A stretch of 64,000 bases of DNA from contig OX467087.1 of NCBI GenBank assembly GCA_950106755.1, positions 17,612,047 to 17,676,046 on the forward strand, given 5' to 3'. The notes beneath the pieces are model-generated. The model searched no databases. It worked only from the letters and a program-made list of their open reading frames with translations, and was not told the DNA's origin. Positions 1-13,328 of the stretch are shown here, one piece after another (within the stretch, counting starts at the first letter, position 1; each line of letters opens with the position of its first letter). The position numbers and the translations under genes are program-made. The DNA comes from Climacium dendroides (lineage: Eukaryota > Streptophyta > Bryopsida > Hypnales > Climaciaceae).

Positions 1-2913
1 AAAGGATCCCTGAAAAAAATGTAGCTTTTAAAAGTTGAAGTCAAAAATGATACTAGTAATAAATTGATAAACACAACAAAACAAATCCAATGAATTTGAA
101 ATTTCTTCTCAAAGTGCAATTAACAATGAAGTACAGTGTTATAAAATATCAAGTAACAGTTTTATCTTCACACTCTAAGCAGTTGTATTATAAATAAATA
201 AAATATCTCCAAAATGAGAAAATTCATAGAAAAAACCACAATGTTGTAAAGTTTGGATTTCGAACATATAGAAATTGCAATTAAAATATCTCATAGAATT
301 TCGGTAGTAGAAAAAACACGCCTTCTCCCGATTCCCTTGAGAGTCTTATAGAATGACGTACCGGCTTCAACCTTGCTTAGGTCCAGAACATCTGAGATGA
401 TTGCGAGCAATACATCTGCGCTGAAGACCATAGCAGACACAAGCTCCCGCTGCTCAGGATCCAACGGGGTGGTGGCCAAAACTTGTGCCATTCCTGAATC
501 GACACACTGATCTTAGTGATGTTTATAAAACAGTATTCACAACTGCTGCCCCTTCAGAAAATCCAACATTTGTAATAGCACAATCAAACATGCATACTAA
601 CTGCAAGTAAGTATGCTACCCTTTCGCATGGCATACTTTTGATGCATTAGGTCCAGACATGAAAGTGGAAAGTACCAAGTACACCATTCAAAGGTGTTCG
701 TATCTCATGAGACATCACGGCGAGAAAATTATTCTTTGCCTCCATTGCCTCGTCTGCATATAATTCCGAGGGAGCGTCAGGGAATTTAAGAAAATCCATA
801 GATACATTGAAGACTCTGCCCAAGGCTACCGGTAGAAGATCGAAGTTTAAGAATGGTTCATCCAAACGAAAACATCATTGAGTCGTCTCCTGCACTTTCG
901 CGCTAGGTCCTCAGACTGTGTCACCAGCCATGTACGTCAGGAAGAAGAATGAAAGTCGACCGTACCTGCAAATCTGATGGCTCTTCGCAACTCTTTCTCC
1001 GTTGCCTCCCGCACGGCCATCTCTTCTCTCATCTGGGCGAGCCTCTCTCTTGCTAAAGCCTACAAATCCCTACCAATGTGGATAAGCTGACTAACACACT
1101 ATCTCGAAGGCCTCATTCATTAACATAAAACAAAATTAAAGAAAAGAAAATTAGCCACTTCAACATAAATTAGAAAGATAAATTCAACATAAGTGAAAAA
1201 AAGAGAGAGAAAAGACCTGCTCCGTCACATCCATGCATGCAGTAATTACTCCTAAAGTCTGACCAGCTTTGTTTCGGAGTGGTTCACATGCAACGACTAG
1301 CCATCTCTTGCCAAAGTCATCCATAGTAACCGTAAGCTCCTTTCCTTGAGCTACTCCTAATTCTAGCACTTCCTCCTTTATTCTCATCGTCTCTAGGGCT
1401 CCGGGAACAAGTCCTACGAGTTCAGTGTCTTTCTTTCCCTTCATATCCTGCACATAAACGCCGGACTTGAATTTTGGAGGAAGTCGATGAAATAATTACG
1501 TTACAACGGAAAGAATAGAACTTTACCTCAAGAATATAGAAACTATTATGTAGATGTGAGATCACAGGTTAAGTAGGCTAATGAAACCGATGTTTGAATC
1601 CAGATGGATCGGCAATTCTTTACACTAACCAACAATCGACTCTTTCAGCGCTCAGTAATCTTGCTCGAGAGACGTCAATCTCATATTGCAGTGGAAAAAC
1701 TATAAACACGGAGATATTATTCTGCATAAACAAGCTGATATTTGATGCCATGGCATTTGCGAAAAGCTACTCGCAATTCATTGAACGCACCTCGGGAAGA
1801 ACCTTGGTCACAGGCTGGTCTACAAACCTGTAACAACGGTTATAACATTGTCAGAAAAGAAGTTCATTCGTGATCAAGCAAGACCTACTCTGCATCCCTT
1901 CAACGATGGTAAAACGTAACTGGCTGAACCTCCGAATAATAAATAAGCTTTTTATCATAATAATGGACGCTATAGAAACACCAGCTCCCACTTGAAGTCT
2001 ATGACTGCGTTCCCATACTGTCTAGAATTAAAATGTAAACCTTATCTGAAGTGAATCGTGCCTGTGTGTTACTCAAACATCTGTAAGTCATGAGGTAATC
2101 GCGGATTCTGTCTTACTGTGCCAATAGCTCAGTTCTTACTTGACGTATGTGTAGCAAAGGTCTTTGTCACAGTGAGATATGATTACGGGTACATCCTTCA
2201 GGACCATCTGAAGAAGTAGCTCAATGTTGTTGGTTCTTTCGAGCACTTCCATTGCATCAAGCCTGTCAAGTCCTCGAAAATGCTCATTATATTCCATCTC
2301 AGGCAACTCCATCACAAGATCCTTGTGAAGCCCCTCAGGCACATACATTTGAGCAAATGATGTCCTAGATGCCTTATTTTTGATGGGTGACTTCGCAATA
2401 TCTGATTGTTGTTCCTCGAATTCGGCTGTTTCCATATACCAAAAAAAGACACGGTTAGCATTGATTGTAAGGAACTGAATGCAACGGTATTATAAGAGAA
2501 ATCACCCTGAATAATACAAACCTTTCAAAATCCCCATAGTGGCAATGCGCAATCCTAACATCGTTTCATGTAATGCAATCCGTACCAGGAGACACGACTA
2601 GTCGGAGCCAATGAAGAACAGTGCAATCTAGCAACTGCCAGAGATTTAACGCATCCAGTATTAAGAAAAGTCCGCTGAATTACTTACCGTACGCTGGAGA
2701 ATCAATCATACTCTCAACTGGAGGCAAATTTCGCACTTTTTCAACAAAAAGCTGCGTAAGTACTTCTTGTGATGCCACACCCTTTGCATGTAGGAAAAAA
2801 CCAAGCTGCTTCCGAAGCTCTTCATTCTCTGCAGATAGACTCTTCGCAGTCTTTTGCCAATACTCCACAGCAGTCGCTCTAGCCTTGTCAGCAGACACGA
2901 TTCCAGTTGACAT
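1..2913 (-). CDS. PAS-domain sensor histidine kinase, PHK-like (partial, 3' end outside window)
   Basis: Eight exon pieces join in one frame: 2913-2688, 2425-2140, 1827-1791, 1447-1217, 1059-966, 753-676, 493-362 and 9-1, giving about 364 residues before the window edge. The start is the ATG at 2913. Residues 1-75 hold a short helical segment ([14 protein letters not shown]). A PAS sensor domain covers roughly 145-260 ([10 protein letters not shown] through [10 protein letters not shown]). A coiled linker lies at 261-291. The dimerisation/phosphoacceptor H-box is [12 protein letters not shown], with the phosphorylated histidine near 307, followed by [11 protein letters not shown]. The ATPase and any receiver domain would lie beyond position 1. 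Family knowledge: hybrid histidine kinases autophosphorylate and feed a His-Asp phosphorelay; PAS-histidine kinases called PHK are described in the moss Physcomitrium. No GAF, PHY or CHASE domain is visible, so phytochrome and cytokinin receptor are unlikely. The PHK assignment is inference from domain order. Confidence 0.8.
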
Positions 2914-4480
2914 ACTCCTACCTGCAAAAGGAATATCTTTGAGGAAGATTCCTACTAACATAGTTCAGAATGTTGGGACGCAGGCTTCATTTATAGGGCA
3001 TAAAAAACTCTACCAGCTTAAAAAATGATATTTCACGGACGAATAGTCCATGTTCAAAGAGGAAACAAAAAAATCGAGATGTGCCACCGCAATCAGAAAC
3101 AGGTCCCAAACAGCTCAACACTCTTTAAGTAACCACTCTGTGATGAAACGATAGACATTACTACAATCACCGCACAGTATTCAAACGAGGGACGGTCTTC
3201 GCTTTGCAAATAGAAGAGCTCGAATTCTTGTCATTCAAGAGTGAGCACGTGGACACCACAACATTGTAAGCAAGGAAAGGGCAAACAACCTGTTCCATCG
3301 CAAAAGGGGCATACGGACCGGACAGCAGAAGTCGTATCCATCATCTGTGAGGTAGTAAACTCCCATGGAGAAGAAAAGGAAGAGTCAGAAGTGGACGCGG
3401 GGGCACGCTCGGAATGCCCACGAGTACTGATTTCGGTCGAAACCGACGAGGAAAAGGCGAGCGAATGAGACAATCCCGACGACAGAAAAGTTTGATCGTT
3501 GGCTTTACTCGAGAGGCCATATTCCATGTCCACCGTGCTCCTCGGGTCACCTTCCATACAATCAATACTCTCTGTTCCCCACGCCAAAACGCTCTAAAAC
3601 AATTGCATACTGCTGCTCCCGGTTCAACGAACCTCGTATTTCCTGCACGGCCTAGGGTTTCCGGAGCCACCACCGCTCTTCAACCGCACCGAGTGAGCAC
3701 CTCGACGACATCCTTGCCATCCCACCCCTGCCCCTCCCATCCCCTGCCACGGCTCCTCGCACGCATCAAAACCTCCGAAACAAAAAAACTCCAAAAAACT
3801 CCAAAAACCCGCATCCCGAACCCCCCCGGAACCCGCAATCCCGAACGCTCCAAATCTCCTCAAGGAACTAAGACCTCTCCCCCCTCTGCCGTTCACGACC
3901 TCCACCTAAGACTGCAACCACGACATTGACACAGCCCTAGAGGAAGCTAGACACATTCCATGAGAATGCTGGTAACCCTAGAAGAAGGGGACGAGGAATT
4001 CGATCAGTGCGATGAAAATGAGAAGAGCATAAGCTACTGAGACTAAGAGAATCAAAATGCAGTGATGGTGGCGATGGTGATGCAATTGCGCGAGAGAATC
4101 GAGCGACAAAGGATCGCCAAAACGGAAGGAGGCTAGCTAAAACTCTGGAACCAAGGACTAGAATGGCGGAGTGTTGCAGCGAAGAGGAGGACTAGCCTGC
4201 ACGAGTTTGGGTACCTTTCACGGGTACTAGAGCGGTTTGGATCAGAGTGGGACCGGTGACCGAGGGCATTTCGGGATCGCGGTCTTGGGGGAGGAACCCC
4301 TCCTCATGCGAGATCATTTCCCGAAATTCTTGCTTGCTGTCCTTGGAGGCAACCGCCCTCTTAAAAATCGTGCCACTAACATTATTATAACGCCTCTTTG
4401 GGCCCTTGGATGATTCCAGGGGAGGGATATTGGATGAGAAAAAACAATTTTCATCCAAATTTTGGGGGAGTTGCTTTTGA
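2914..4480 (-). promoter_or_regulatory. Upstream leader and promoter region of the PAS-histidine kinase
   Basis: This stretch is clearly richer in G and C than the DNA beyond 4480, especially 3230-4200. It holds telo-box-like motifs (AGGGTTT at 3655, AACCCTAG at 3972) common in plant promoters. Several open frames of 70-170 codons occur on both strands, but none shows a recognisable domain and they overlap each other, as expected of GC-rich non-coding DNA. I read it as 5' leader, possible leader introns and promoter; the transcription start cannot be placed. Confidence 0.4.
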
Positions 4481-5826
4481 ATTTATTATAAGTGAATGGA
4501 TATGTGATATTTCCTCCATGGAATATATTTTGACTTTTCTACATAAGAAGTCGCTCAATCCATAAATCATCCTGTAGTGTTTTGGCAAGTTCAAATCCTA
4601 GGTCTAATACATAGACTCTACTTTAGATAAGGTAGACTTTGCTTCTCATGCCCCTAAGACATGTCTGGTTGAAATATTTCCAAGAGACTCTTCATTCAAA
4701 ATGGTCTCTAAGCCATTATTGTTATTGTTGTTGTTATTATGATTATGGTTAATGGTTATGATTATTATCATCATCATCGTTATGATTATTACAACTTATT
4801 TCAATCTCCTTGCTCTTAATGTGAATTTGAACCATGAAAATGATCTTTTCTAAATCATGGTCCAGCTAAGGAATTAAAGATCATTAATGTAGTTTGGTTT
4901 ATATTTCAATATGAAAATTTGAAATTTTCAAAATTAAATTTTTATTGCAATTTGAATTTCGGATCTATAACTAGAATTCTTTGATTTTCTAATTATAGAA
5001 ATGCATCTTTGTAGTCTTAGGTCCAACGTTTCATGATTAAGTTAATTCAAAGGTAATTTTCAATAAATGGCTAAAATAAAATATCATGTAATTGTAACAT
5101 AAATAACTTTAAGCAAAAGACAAGGAAATTACTCCTAATTTAGCTACACTATTCACCCAAAGCACCCAACTTCCATTGGTGAATATTCATAACATTGTAT
5201 ACAAGGTAGCATGGTCCTTGGATAGAAAAATGAATTAAATGGTAGAATATTATGATTATTTACAGTGACTATGGAGAACTCGTTAACCCTTAAAGGACAA
5301 ACTTGCCCAAGGGGCTTGATAAGAAGTCAAATGTAAATTTCACATAGTTCTTGATTTTAAATTTCTTTAAGTTGTACTGAAAAAATGTAGTTTTTGTAAT
5401 CTACTTTTTATTTTTTTATTTTTTTCAAAATTTTTAAATTTTTAGCACTTTCGAAGGTAGCATCTTCAAAGCTTAAAATACATCACTATTGAACTTTTCT
5501 ATCAAATTTCTTTTAGTGTGAGCTCAAAAACTATGCAAATTACACCACAATGTTTATAACTATTATCATCATTTTCACAATAAATTTCATATTATTTTTA
5601 GCATGTATACTTATTGTAATTAGTGTGAATTCAAAGAATACACAAATTACACAATGGATGTTTATTACTATCGTCTCCATTTCTTCAACAAATTTCATAC
5701 TATTTTTAATTATTTTTGTTACTAACATAATTTATTACCAAAAACTTATTTTTTAAATCATATAAATTTTAATTCTAACAATTTCAATGATAAATCATAA
5801 ATTCAAATTATTGAATATATAGCAAG
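4481..5826. other. AT-rich stretch without a gene
   Basis: No coding signal is seen. It contains an imperfect trinucleotide-rich tract at about 4719-4800 (ATT, GTT and ATC units). At 5283 there is a lone terminus TTAACCCTTAAAGGAC, matching the ends of the TTAA elements described elsewhere, with no clear partner end. Confidence 0.5.
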
Positions 5827-6400
5827 TTAATCCTTAAGCACTCCAACATCCAATATCTAAACAATGAACATATTTATATTCTTGATTCTTTTTCATTATT
5901 GTTTGGATGAAAGTCATCCTACTTTGTGGAGAAACTTTATCAAGTTCTTTTCCTATCTAATGGTTGGATTTAGTGTTAGTAGAGCACATATTTTTCTAAA
6001 ATTATAAATGTGGAAGTATGTCAAGTGGTTGATTAAATTGCATTGACTTTGGTTCAAAATTGGATTTGCAAAAATGAGGTCATAGATTTTAAGAACACAA
6101 AATTTTTGAAAAATCACTATGCTAAGAGAACCTCCTTTCAAATCCATTCCAACAAGTTTTACTCCAAAAGTGATAATATTTTGCTTCTAATTCAATTTTG
6201 AAGGAATTTTAAAATGTTTCTTTAATTTAAAAAAATACTGGTGATTGCATTAATGAATCTAGCCATATAGATGGAATCTAAAATTCAAACTCTACAACTT
6301 TCATTTGTAAATCAATTCCAATATTCTTCTAAATAGTACTTTATAATGATTTTTTCCAAATCATGCATTGTGAAGGAAACTTTGGATGTTTAGGGGTTAA
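5827..6400. mobile_element. TTAA-flanked non-autonomous element, copy T1
   Basis: The element begins TTAATCCTTAAGCACTCC and ends GGATGTTTAGGGGTTAA, so the ends are imperfect inverted repeats each abutting TTAA. It is 574 bases including both TTAA sites, AT-rich and without coding potential. The assignment rests on the shared end pattern with T2-T10. Confidence 0.5.
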
Positions 6401-6513
6401 CCTTAAAACATTGCAAAGAAAAAAACTGAAGTGACCTAAAAATTTGTAGAAATAAAGAATGCACCTATTCATTCAAGAATATTATCGGATAAGTCACTGA
6501 TCAACTTTGAGGG

Positions 6514-7396
6514 TTAACTCCTAAAGCACTAAACTACATTTTGGGGGGCAACATAGCAATTTTGAGCAATTCACTATGACCGGAATTTCTTTTCTTTTGC
6601 TGAAATTTTCATATAACATTTTCCCAAGGAAATAGCTTCAAGGCTTGACAATTTTCACAACTTTTGACTATATGATTAAAAATTTATTGTGCAATATGTC
6701 ATTTTCATTGCTCATTGGGAAGCCCATGCAACTCAAAAAAATTCTTTAAAAATCAGTTTTTAAAAAAATAAAAATTTGAAATTGGTTATTTAGATTTATA
6801 TATGAGTGGGAAGCTTTGAATCATTCCATTTCAACTAATAAGATGAAAGTTATGAGGAGTTTTAGTTTGTGGGTAGGTACGGAGTTTTTTAAAACTATAA
6901 TTGTTTTTTTGGAGATTGTAAAGGCATACTATTTCTTTCAATCTATCGCTTGGATCTTTGAGTTTCAAAATTATGTTGTGGATAACTTGCTCAAAAAATT
7001 ATGTGAGGCATTATGAACTTTTGGACATTGTTGCATTGCATGATTTTTTGGAGGCAATATGTTCCATGTCTTTTTTGCCTTGAATTTTTTTGGACACATT
7101 CCTAACATGATTTAAAATATGATAAATTTTTAAACTCAACACCCATAATGGACAAAATTTACTACAATTGATGGTCAAAGGCAACTAAAGTTCTCGGGCA
7201 TAATGAAATAAATTTTATCTTTCAATCCATATGGTCAAATGTCATGAAACTTTTGCCACTTCTTCTACAAAGTCCAGTACAAGATCCTATGGTTAGATCT
7301 TTTAAAATATTTTGTTGAAAATTTTGCTAAATGCAGTAGTGGGGGTAGTTTTGAGTGGATTTTGATAGAAAATGGCCTTGGTCCTTTAGGGGTTAT
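6514..7396. mobile_element. TTAA-flanked non-autonomous element, copy T2 (same family as T4)
   Basis: Left end TTAACTCCTAAAGCAC; right end GGCCTTGGTCCTTTAGGGG followed by TTAT, a one-base change from TTAA. The interior is recognisably the same sequence as T4 (22746-23676): both carry a region near GGCAACATAGCAAT, a block with AATCATTCCATTT, and a right part with AAGATCCTATGGTTAGAT. It is 883 bases long. The small open frames inside are not conserved between copies. Confidence 0.65.
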
Positions 7397-8278
7397 ACCA
7401 ATGATTTACACAATATCAAAATGGATGATTTCCACAATTACTTGTTTGTCTTTTAAGGGTTAAATAATGTTGTGTGTCCATTCAATTTTTCCACATTTTC
7501 CAAATTCAAAAGCTCGATTCCTTTACAATTAAAAAATTCTATAGTAGAATTGTCCATTTGTTTAAAAAAATAATAAATAAATAAAATTCTCTGGTTGTTA
7601 TGAAATTAGGAATACATTCAAGAAAAATAAAAAAACCAAGGGCACATCCAAAACAATGGCAAAACCTACTATCAAGGGGACGTCACTCTATGGGGATTTT
7701 GTGTACCACATGTAGTGAAGTGATTTTTGGACCCCCTATTTACTCTGGAATATACTATAATTTCAAACTATAATTTTGAACTTTGAATAATAATGACTAT
7801 AGATTTCTATTGCCAAAAATTCCCAACTCAAATGACATTTAAAATGACTATTATAATAGGTTGAAAAATGAACTGAAATGGCATGTTTTTCAACTCAAAC
7901 ATTTATGAAGAATACATTTGGATGACCATTGCATCAATATTCAAGAAAAATAAACTTTCAATAGATAATTATTTTTAGGATTTTTTGGTTCATTTTTAGA
8001 TAATTTTTTATGAAGTAAGTAAGGGGTTCAAAGTTATTTTCAACTCTACTATGTATCTTTTTTTTTCAAAAATTTGTAACTAATTACTATCAATTTAAAA
8101 ATATCAATAATTCAAAATAGAAAAAACTATTCAAAAAAATTTATTTTCTTTAAATTAAACTTTATGAAGTAAGTGAGGTGACCAAAATCTTTGCCTCACA
8201 TGAATTGTGTAAATGCATAGAGTGACCTCCCCTCGCCTACTGTATGTTTTTGCTTCAAACAAAAACATTTTCATATAT
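7397..8278. other. AT-rich stretch without a gene
   Basis: No coding frame, RNA gene or clear repeat boundary is seen here. It contains poly-A/T runs only. Confidence 0.4.
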
Positions 8279-8660
8279 AGTAGCTGACCCATTTCCAATC
8301 TATAGGCTACTTTCTTTCCATAAAGTTGTATTGTCCTTCTATGAAGTTGTGGTGGAATTTGAGGAGCAGTTGTGGCACATTATGATTGGTTGTAAGGCTA
8401 CCAATATTGCAACCAGCCCTTGGTTAATTTTGCAATCAGTCTATGGTCAAAAATTGAAAGGTTTATACCACCATTACATCTCAAAGAGAATCTTTCACTA
8501 AAAAAAATTCATAATAATTACATTTTGTATAATAAAATTCTGGAAAAATATAAAATCCTTCCAAACTCTATTTTTGTACGCGGAAAAATTTCACACTCAA
8601 AAAACCTGCGCTCCAAACATGCCTATAATTCCTTAAGTAGTTGGAAATGGGTCAACTACC
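8279..8660. mobile_element. Inverted-repeat element, family B copy 1
   Basis: The left end AGTAGCTGACCCATTTCCAA and the right end TTGGAAATGGGTCAACTACC are inverted repeats matching at 18 of 20 positions. The 382-base element has no transposase. The interior recurs in reverse orientation in copy 2 (16508-16950), in an interrupted copy at 53317-54560 and as a fragment at 29640-29800. I could not define a target duplication, so the superfamily is open. Confidence 0.7.
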
Positions 8661-8771
8661 TTACAGTAGAAAGTTTTTTTTTGTTTTTTTTTGGGTCAAA
8701 TCCTGACTCCTGAGGTTTTAAAATTATTATTATGCATGGAAATTTGATATGGATTCCATTCTGTCTGCCTT

Positions 8772-8785
8772 GGGGGGGGGGGGGG
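8772..8785 (+). repeat. Uninterrupted G14 homopolymer
   Basis: Fourteen consecutive guanines in otherwise AT-rich DNA. Such tracts can form quadruplexes and are prone to length error in sequencing; no gene is adjacent. Confidence 0.8.
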
Positions 8786-8899
8786 TCGGTCATAGGGAAA
8801 AGGACCTTTTTATATGACACCAAGCAGCTTTTAGATTATATTGAAGGTAGCTTTCTAGCTGCAACTCAACCAACTTGTATAATATTGTACCGGGGATGT

Positions 8900-9335
8900 A
8901 AAGTAAGGTAGGAGGTTCGTAAAGTGCTTGGGCTCTAAACGCAATCACTTCATGAAATGTACACTATTTGTACATTTTGTTTTCTCATTACACAAACAAT
9001 GTATAAAATAGTGCACATTTCAGGAGGCTCATTGCACTAGCCATGTACAAAATAGTGTACATTGCAAGAGGTTCATTGCACTCGCAATGTACAAAATAGT
9101 GTACATTGCAGGAAGACACTTTTGGTGACCATTGCGTTTCAACTTCAAAAATTCATAACTAATTCCATGAAGCTCCAAAATAAATGTGAAAATGACTTGG
9201 GAATGATTCTATTTTTCTTTTTAAGGAAAATTTATTGAAAATATTTCAAGAAGTCTAACTTCTCCAAATTAATTTTCAGATCTCAAATAGGCCCATTATA
9301 AACCTCCATTAGGAAAAATCTGAACCCTCCACAAA
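8900..9335 (+). repeat. Dispersed repeat family G copy 1, with a 44-base tandem repeat
   Basis: Shared landmarks are a left part with AGGTAGGAGGTTC, a TGTACACTATTTGTACA-type block, then ATTCATAACTAATTCCA and AAGCTCCAAAA. Related sequence occurs at 15854-16080, 28254-28590 and 33276-33425. Inside, a 44-base unit (GTACAAAATAGTGTACATTG and following) starts at 9001, 9045 and 9089, about 2.5 copies. No coding potential. Boundaries are approximate. Confidence 0.55.
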
Positions 9336-12300
9336 GCCATTAAGGTTTTGATTTTCAGCATGCCGCAGTGCAAGTACAAGAAAAAAAAATAATAATAATA
9401 TTTTAATTTAATTTTTTTTGGAAACAAATATTAAAATATTAAAAATATTAAAAAACACTAAAACCTGACATGGCACTAATGTGGCGCTGATGTGGCACCA
9501 ATAGTGCTACATTAGCTGTTGTCATTAAAAAATAATAAAAAATAAAAAATAGTTTCATTTCCTCTATAATTGCACCGGGGGGGTTCAAAACTCGTGGCCT
9601 TTGGAAGCCTGAATTTTTTTGTAATGCTACCTTAGTATATATCACTAGAACTCTAAATCCAAAAAATACTACCTAAACCAAAGAAGAAGAAGAATTCTAA
9701 TATAAAAGCCCGGGGTGAATTAATTGTTTGTTGATTTAGGGTAAGGCCCTTGCTTAAAGGCCTTCTTGAAAATGAAGTTTCTTGAATCTGAAGGTAGAGC
9801 CTAAAAGGCAAGGGCACCGTGTTTTCAAATAGACCTAAGAGTAGGGCCCCTTATATGCCTTAAGACCCACAACCGAGGGCAAATTTCATAAAGGATAATT
9901 ATGATCATCAAGTGACTTCATTTTGAATAGGAAACTTGAGGCTATGTCTTCACAAATTGTCGCAACTATCTAAGCCTTGTTAGAACTTAGATGGTGAAAT
10001 CCGTTTTTAAAGCCTCTTTTAGGAAATAGACTCTATAAAGAATTGACATGTTCCCTCCCTCCATAAATTTCCAAGTCTATATATGAGGCCAAGGCCATTT
10101 GGCCCCCACCATAGTTGGATGGATTGTGTGATAAGCACCTGCCAATAGACAGATTTGAACTTATAACTACTTCATAGTGTACCAAGGCCAAAGCTACTAA
10201 GCCAAGGCCCTAGGTGCTAAAGGTGCTTTAGATGTTTGTTAGACAATGTTCAAAGTGTAATAGACATTGAAATTATAGCATGGATTTAGAAAATCTACCA
10301 ATTCCACTTTCATTTTTCATAATTTTTTATATGTAGTTTATGACATTATGAATTTAGCTTGTTGTATAGAATTGGAAGATGATTACTATGATCCATATTC
10401 TAAATGGTGTACTTGGCGTGTATTTTATAATTTTAATATGAAAATGTCATTTCTTTTTAACCCATGAGTGCTTAAGCCTTTCAAGTGTTTTTCCTATGAA
10501 AAAAGAGTGGAGGCTTATAGTTATCTCTAATGAAGCAAATTGTTTTGTTATTTTTTCAAAATCTAACAATATAGATGTTTAAAGAGCTCATTCATTAGTA
10601 TATGTATTGTTTTTGAGTGCAAATTGCTTAGGAGTTGTGAGATTGTAACAAGAAATATGTGTGTATCCTATTTTCAATATGTTGTCCCTCCCTCACTGTT
10701 CAAGAAATTTGTGTATAAATGTTTTTTGGGATTGGAGGTGACAAACAATTAGAAATCGTGTTAGCATATTGAAATGCACTTCCAAAAATTTTAAGTAAAT
10801 GAAGAGCTATCAAATTCATCTTACAATCCACCTTGCAGTTGTTGAAATGTAATTTTTTTTATAAATAGAAATTGCCAATAACTCCAAATCAACACTTGCA
10901 TGTTTAAATTGGCAAGCTTTACACTTCTACTAATGGTACATATATGCCTTTAAGGAATTCTCCAAAAAATTCAAATATTTACCTTTTTTAGTGAAAAATA
11001 AAAGCTTCATGTAGTTCACCTTTGATGCTACTTGTAAAAAATATTTAAAAGTCAAAGGAATTTAATTGCCTACACAAAAATGAGTTGAAAATTTTAGAGT
11101 TATTGGAATTATATCAAAAATCTAATCATATGTGTCCCCCAATCGCGTGCTTGGTATTGTCAATATGTCCTTGGTGAGGAGGGGTGCATAGGCTTGGTTT
11201 TGTTGCGTTTGAACATATAGTGGAAAATTTAGGGATTTTTGAGTTATTTTCAATTTTATTAAATTATAAAATTACTTTTACTTTTCTTTTGACTATTACA
11301 ATAGCATAGGACACACTAGTTCCCTTGAAAGAAAGATGCTTGAAATGGACTAAGTAAAAAAATTACAACTAATGTAGCTATTTTTTTATAGATATGTAAT
11401 TCAAAAAATGTATTATTGACACTATTGGCCGAGGTCCAAAGGGAAAGAGACCTTGAATTGATCGAAGCTTCCTTGAAGAAGTTTGAATAACTAATCTATT
11501 CAAAAAAGTGATTCGAATATTGTCTCTTGTAGTATAGTTGCTTGTTTAACCCCTATGATTACCTCCGGGAGTTCTCACCGTATCAAATAAAATAAAACAA
11601 AACAAAACAAAACAAACAACTAGACTAATTTAATGGATTGACATTTTTATATTTAGTGCATGTATATTAAGAACTACTTTATTGGTGTATCATCCTAAGC
11701 ATGGCTTCTTTATAAATTTAGTGTGATTATATGTACTACATTGATAATTTCTTTGAAAGTAACATTACTTCAAAAATCAATAAATAATATTGATTAAAAG
11801 AAAAAACATGTCTTTATGGAAATAAAGGTCTTTTGGAAGACACTACCGTACTTGTTTCCAAAGTCTCCAAAATAACATTTCTAAAAATAGATGATAAAAA
11901 TACCATTTGTGCTTTTCATTTGTAAAAATATTTTGTATAAAATATTATTTTGTTCAGACTTAAACCTCACTAAATTTTCCAATTAAATTAATTGAGTTCT
12001 TTAAATGATGTTGACCCTCTATATTGTGAGCTTCAACCTCAACATAATATTCAAATAATTTGAATGTAATTTGAAATAGGCAACATTTGAAGAAAATGGA
12101 CAACACAAACTATATATGAATCATACATAGTCTATATATGCTTCTTTGTGTAATTGAAAATAATCAATATTGTAAAAAAAATTTCAAAACTTCCTAAAAC
12201 AAAGTCATGTCAAAATAAAGGAAGACAAATCACGTTGGATATAAAAATTGGACAACTCAAATTGTTTATTAAATTTGAGTGAGGTGCATTGATTGTTTTA

Positions 12301-13328
12301 TATTGCATTTTTTTACTTAAACAAAATTTAATTCTAGAACAAAAAAGATACTTCTCATCGTCTAAATTTTTATAAGAAGAAAAAATTTAAATAAAAAAAT
12401 ACAATATAAAGCAACAACATTGTCTTGTACTAATCAAATTCATTTGAAAGTAAAAAATAGTACACAAGGACTTAATTTTTTTAAATTGCAAATATTGGCC
12501 CAAACTAGAAAAGGTTGTAATACTAAAGTTTTTATATGAATTTATATTGATCTTCAAATAATTCAAGAATTCATCTCAATCACAAATTCCTCCAATATGA
12601 AGCACTGTAATAAATTGCAACTTTGATAACAATTTAGAAAACAAGTGAATCAATGTTTGTATGATAATCCATACATTACAATTATTTTGTTGGATAGACT
12701 ATTGCTTGTAAGTTTTGACATAATAATCAAATATTTCTTAAAATAGGCTTATCGTTTAAATCTATGCATTTTTGCATTTCTATTTGGATTTGCCTATATG
12801 TATTTATAATGTAAAAATCTATTTAAGATGGAAATTAGATTATTGTATTTAATAAAATTCTTATTTGGTTGTTTTTAAAGTAAAATCAATTAATTTTGAA
12901 GTGAAACATACCTACACACTTTGATTTTTCAAATATTTGAAGTGTATATATAAATATATATTTTTAAAATACTGAACAATTAATCAAAACAATTAAAAAG
13001 ATATAAGTAGATGAAACAAACAACTTTTGGTTATGACCAAGTATGTTAAAATTTGTTTATCTTTCAAAAGATTCATAATGATTCTATTAAAGGCTATTAA
13101 GAGTTACTTATTGCAATTGTCACAAGTTCCAAAAACATCTAATTAATTTACATGGAATATCAATATATGAATGTGTATGTTCTAAACTATTCTATCCAAA
13201 CTAATCAGTGATTGTTCCTATTTTTACATGTAGAAAAATGTTTAATAATTTAAAGTTATATTTAGTGCTTATTATTGAAGTGCTATTGGAATGTAAATTG
13301 AAGATCATTTAAAACAAAAAATTAAATT
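9336..13328. other. Four kilobases of AT-rich DNA without a gene
   Basis: I see no reading frame with a recognisable domain, no RNA gene and no clean inverted-repeat element. It is dominated by A/T runs and short decayed repeats. A stretch near 9460-9520 has direct ATGTGGC-containing words. An unannotated old transposon cannot be excluded. Confidence 0.45.

Noticed and set aside
754..865. Coding extension upstream of the histidine-kinase H-box exon
   Set aside because: The frame is open but an in-frame stop lies just upstream. The acceptor ATATGCAG before ACGAGG joins perfectly to the previous exon, so this is intron.
3231..3929. Overlapping open frames of 75-171 codons on both strands near the histidine-kinase leader
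   Set aside because: They overlap in several frames in GC-rich DNA, none has a domain, and the composition fits a leader/promoter.
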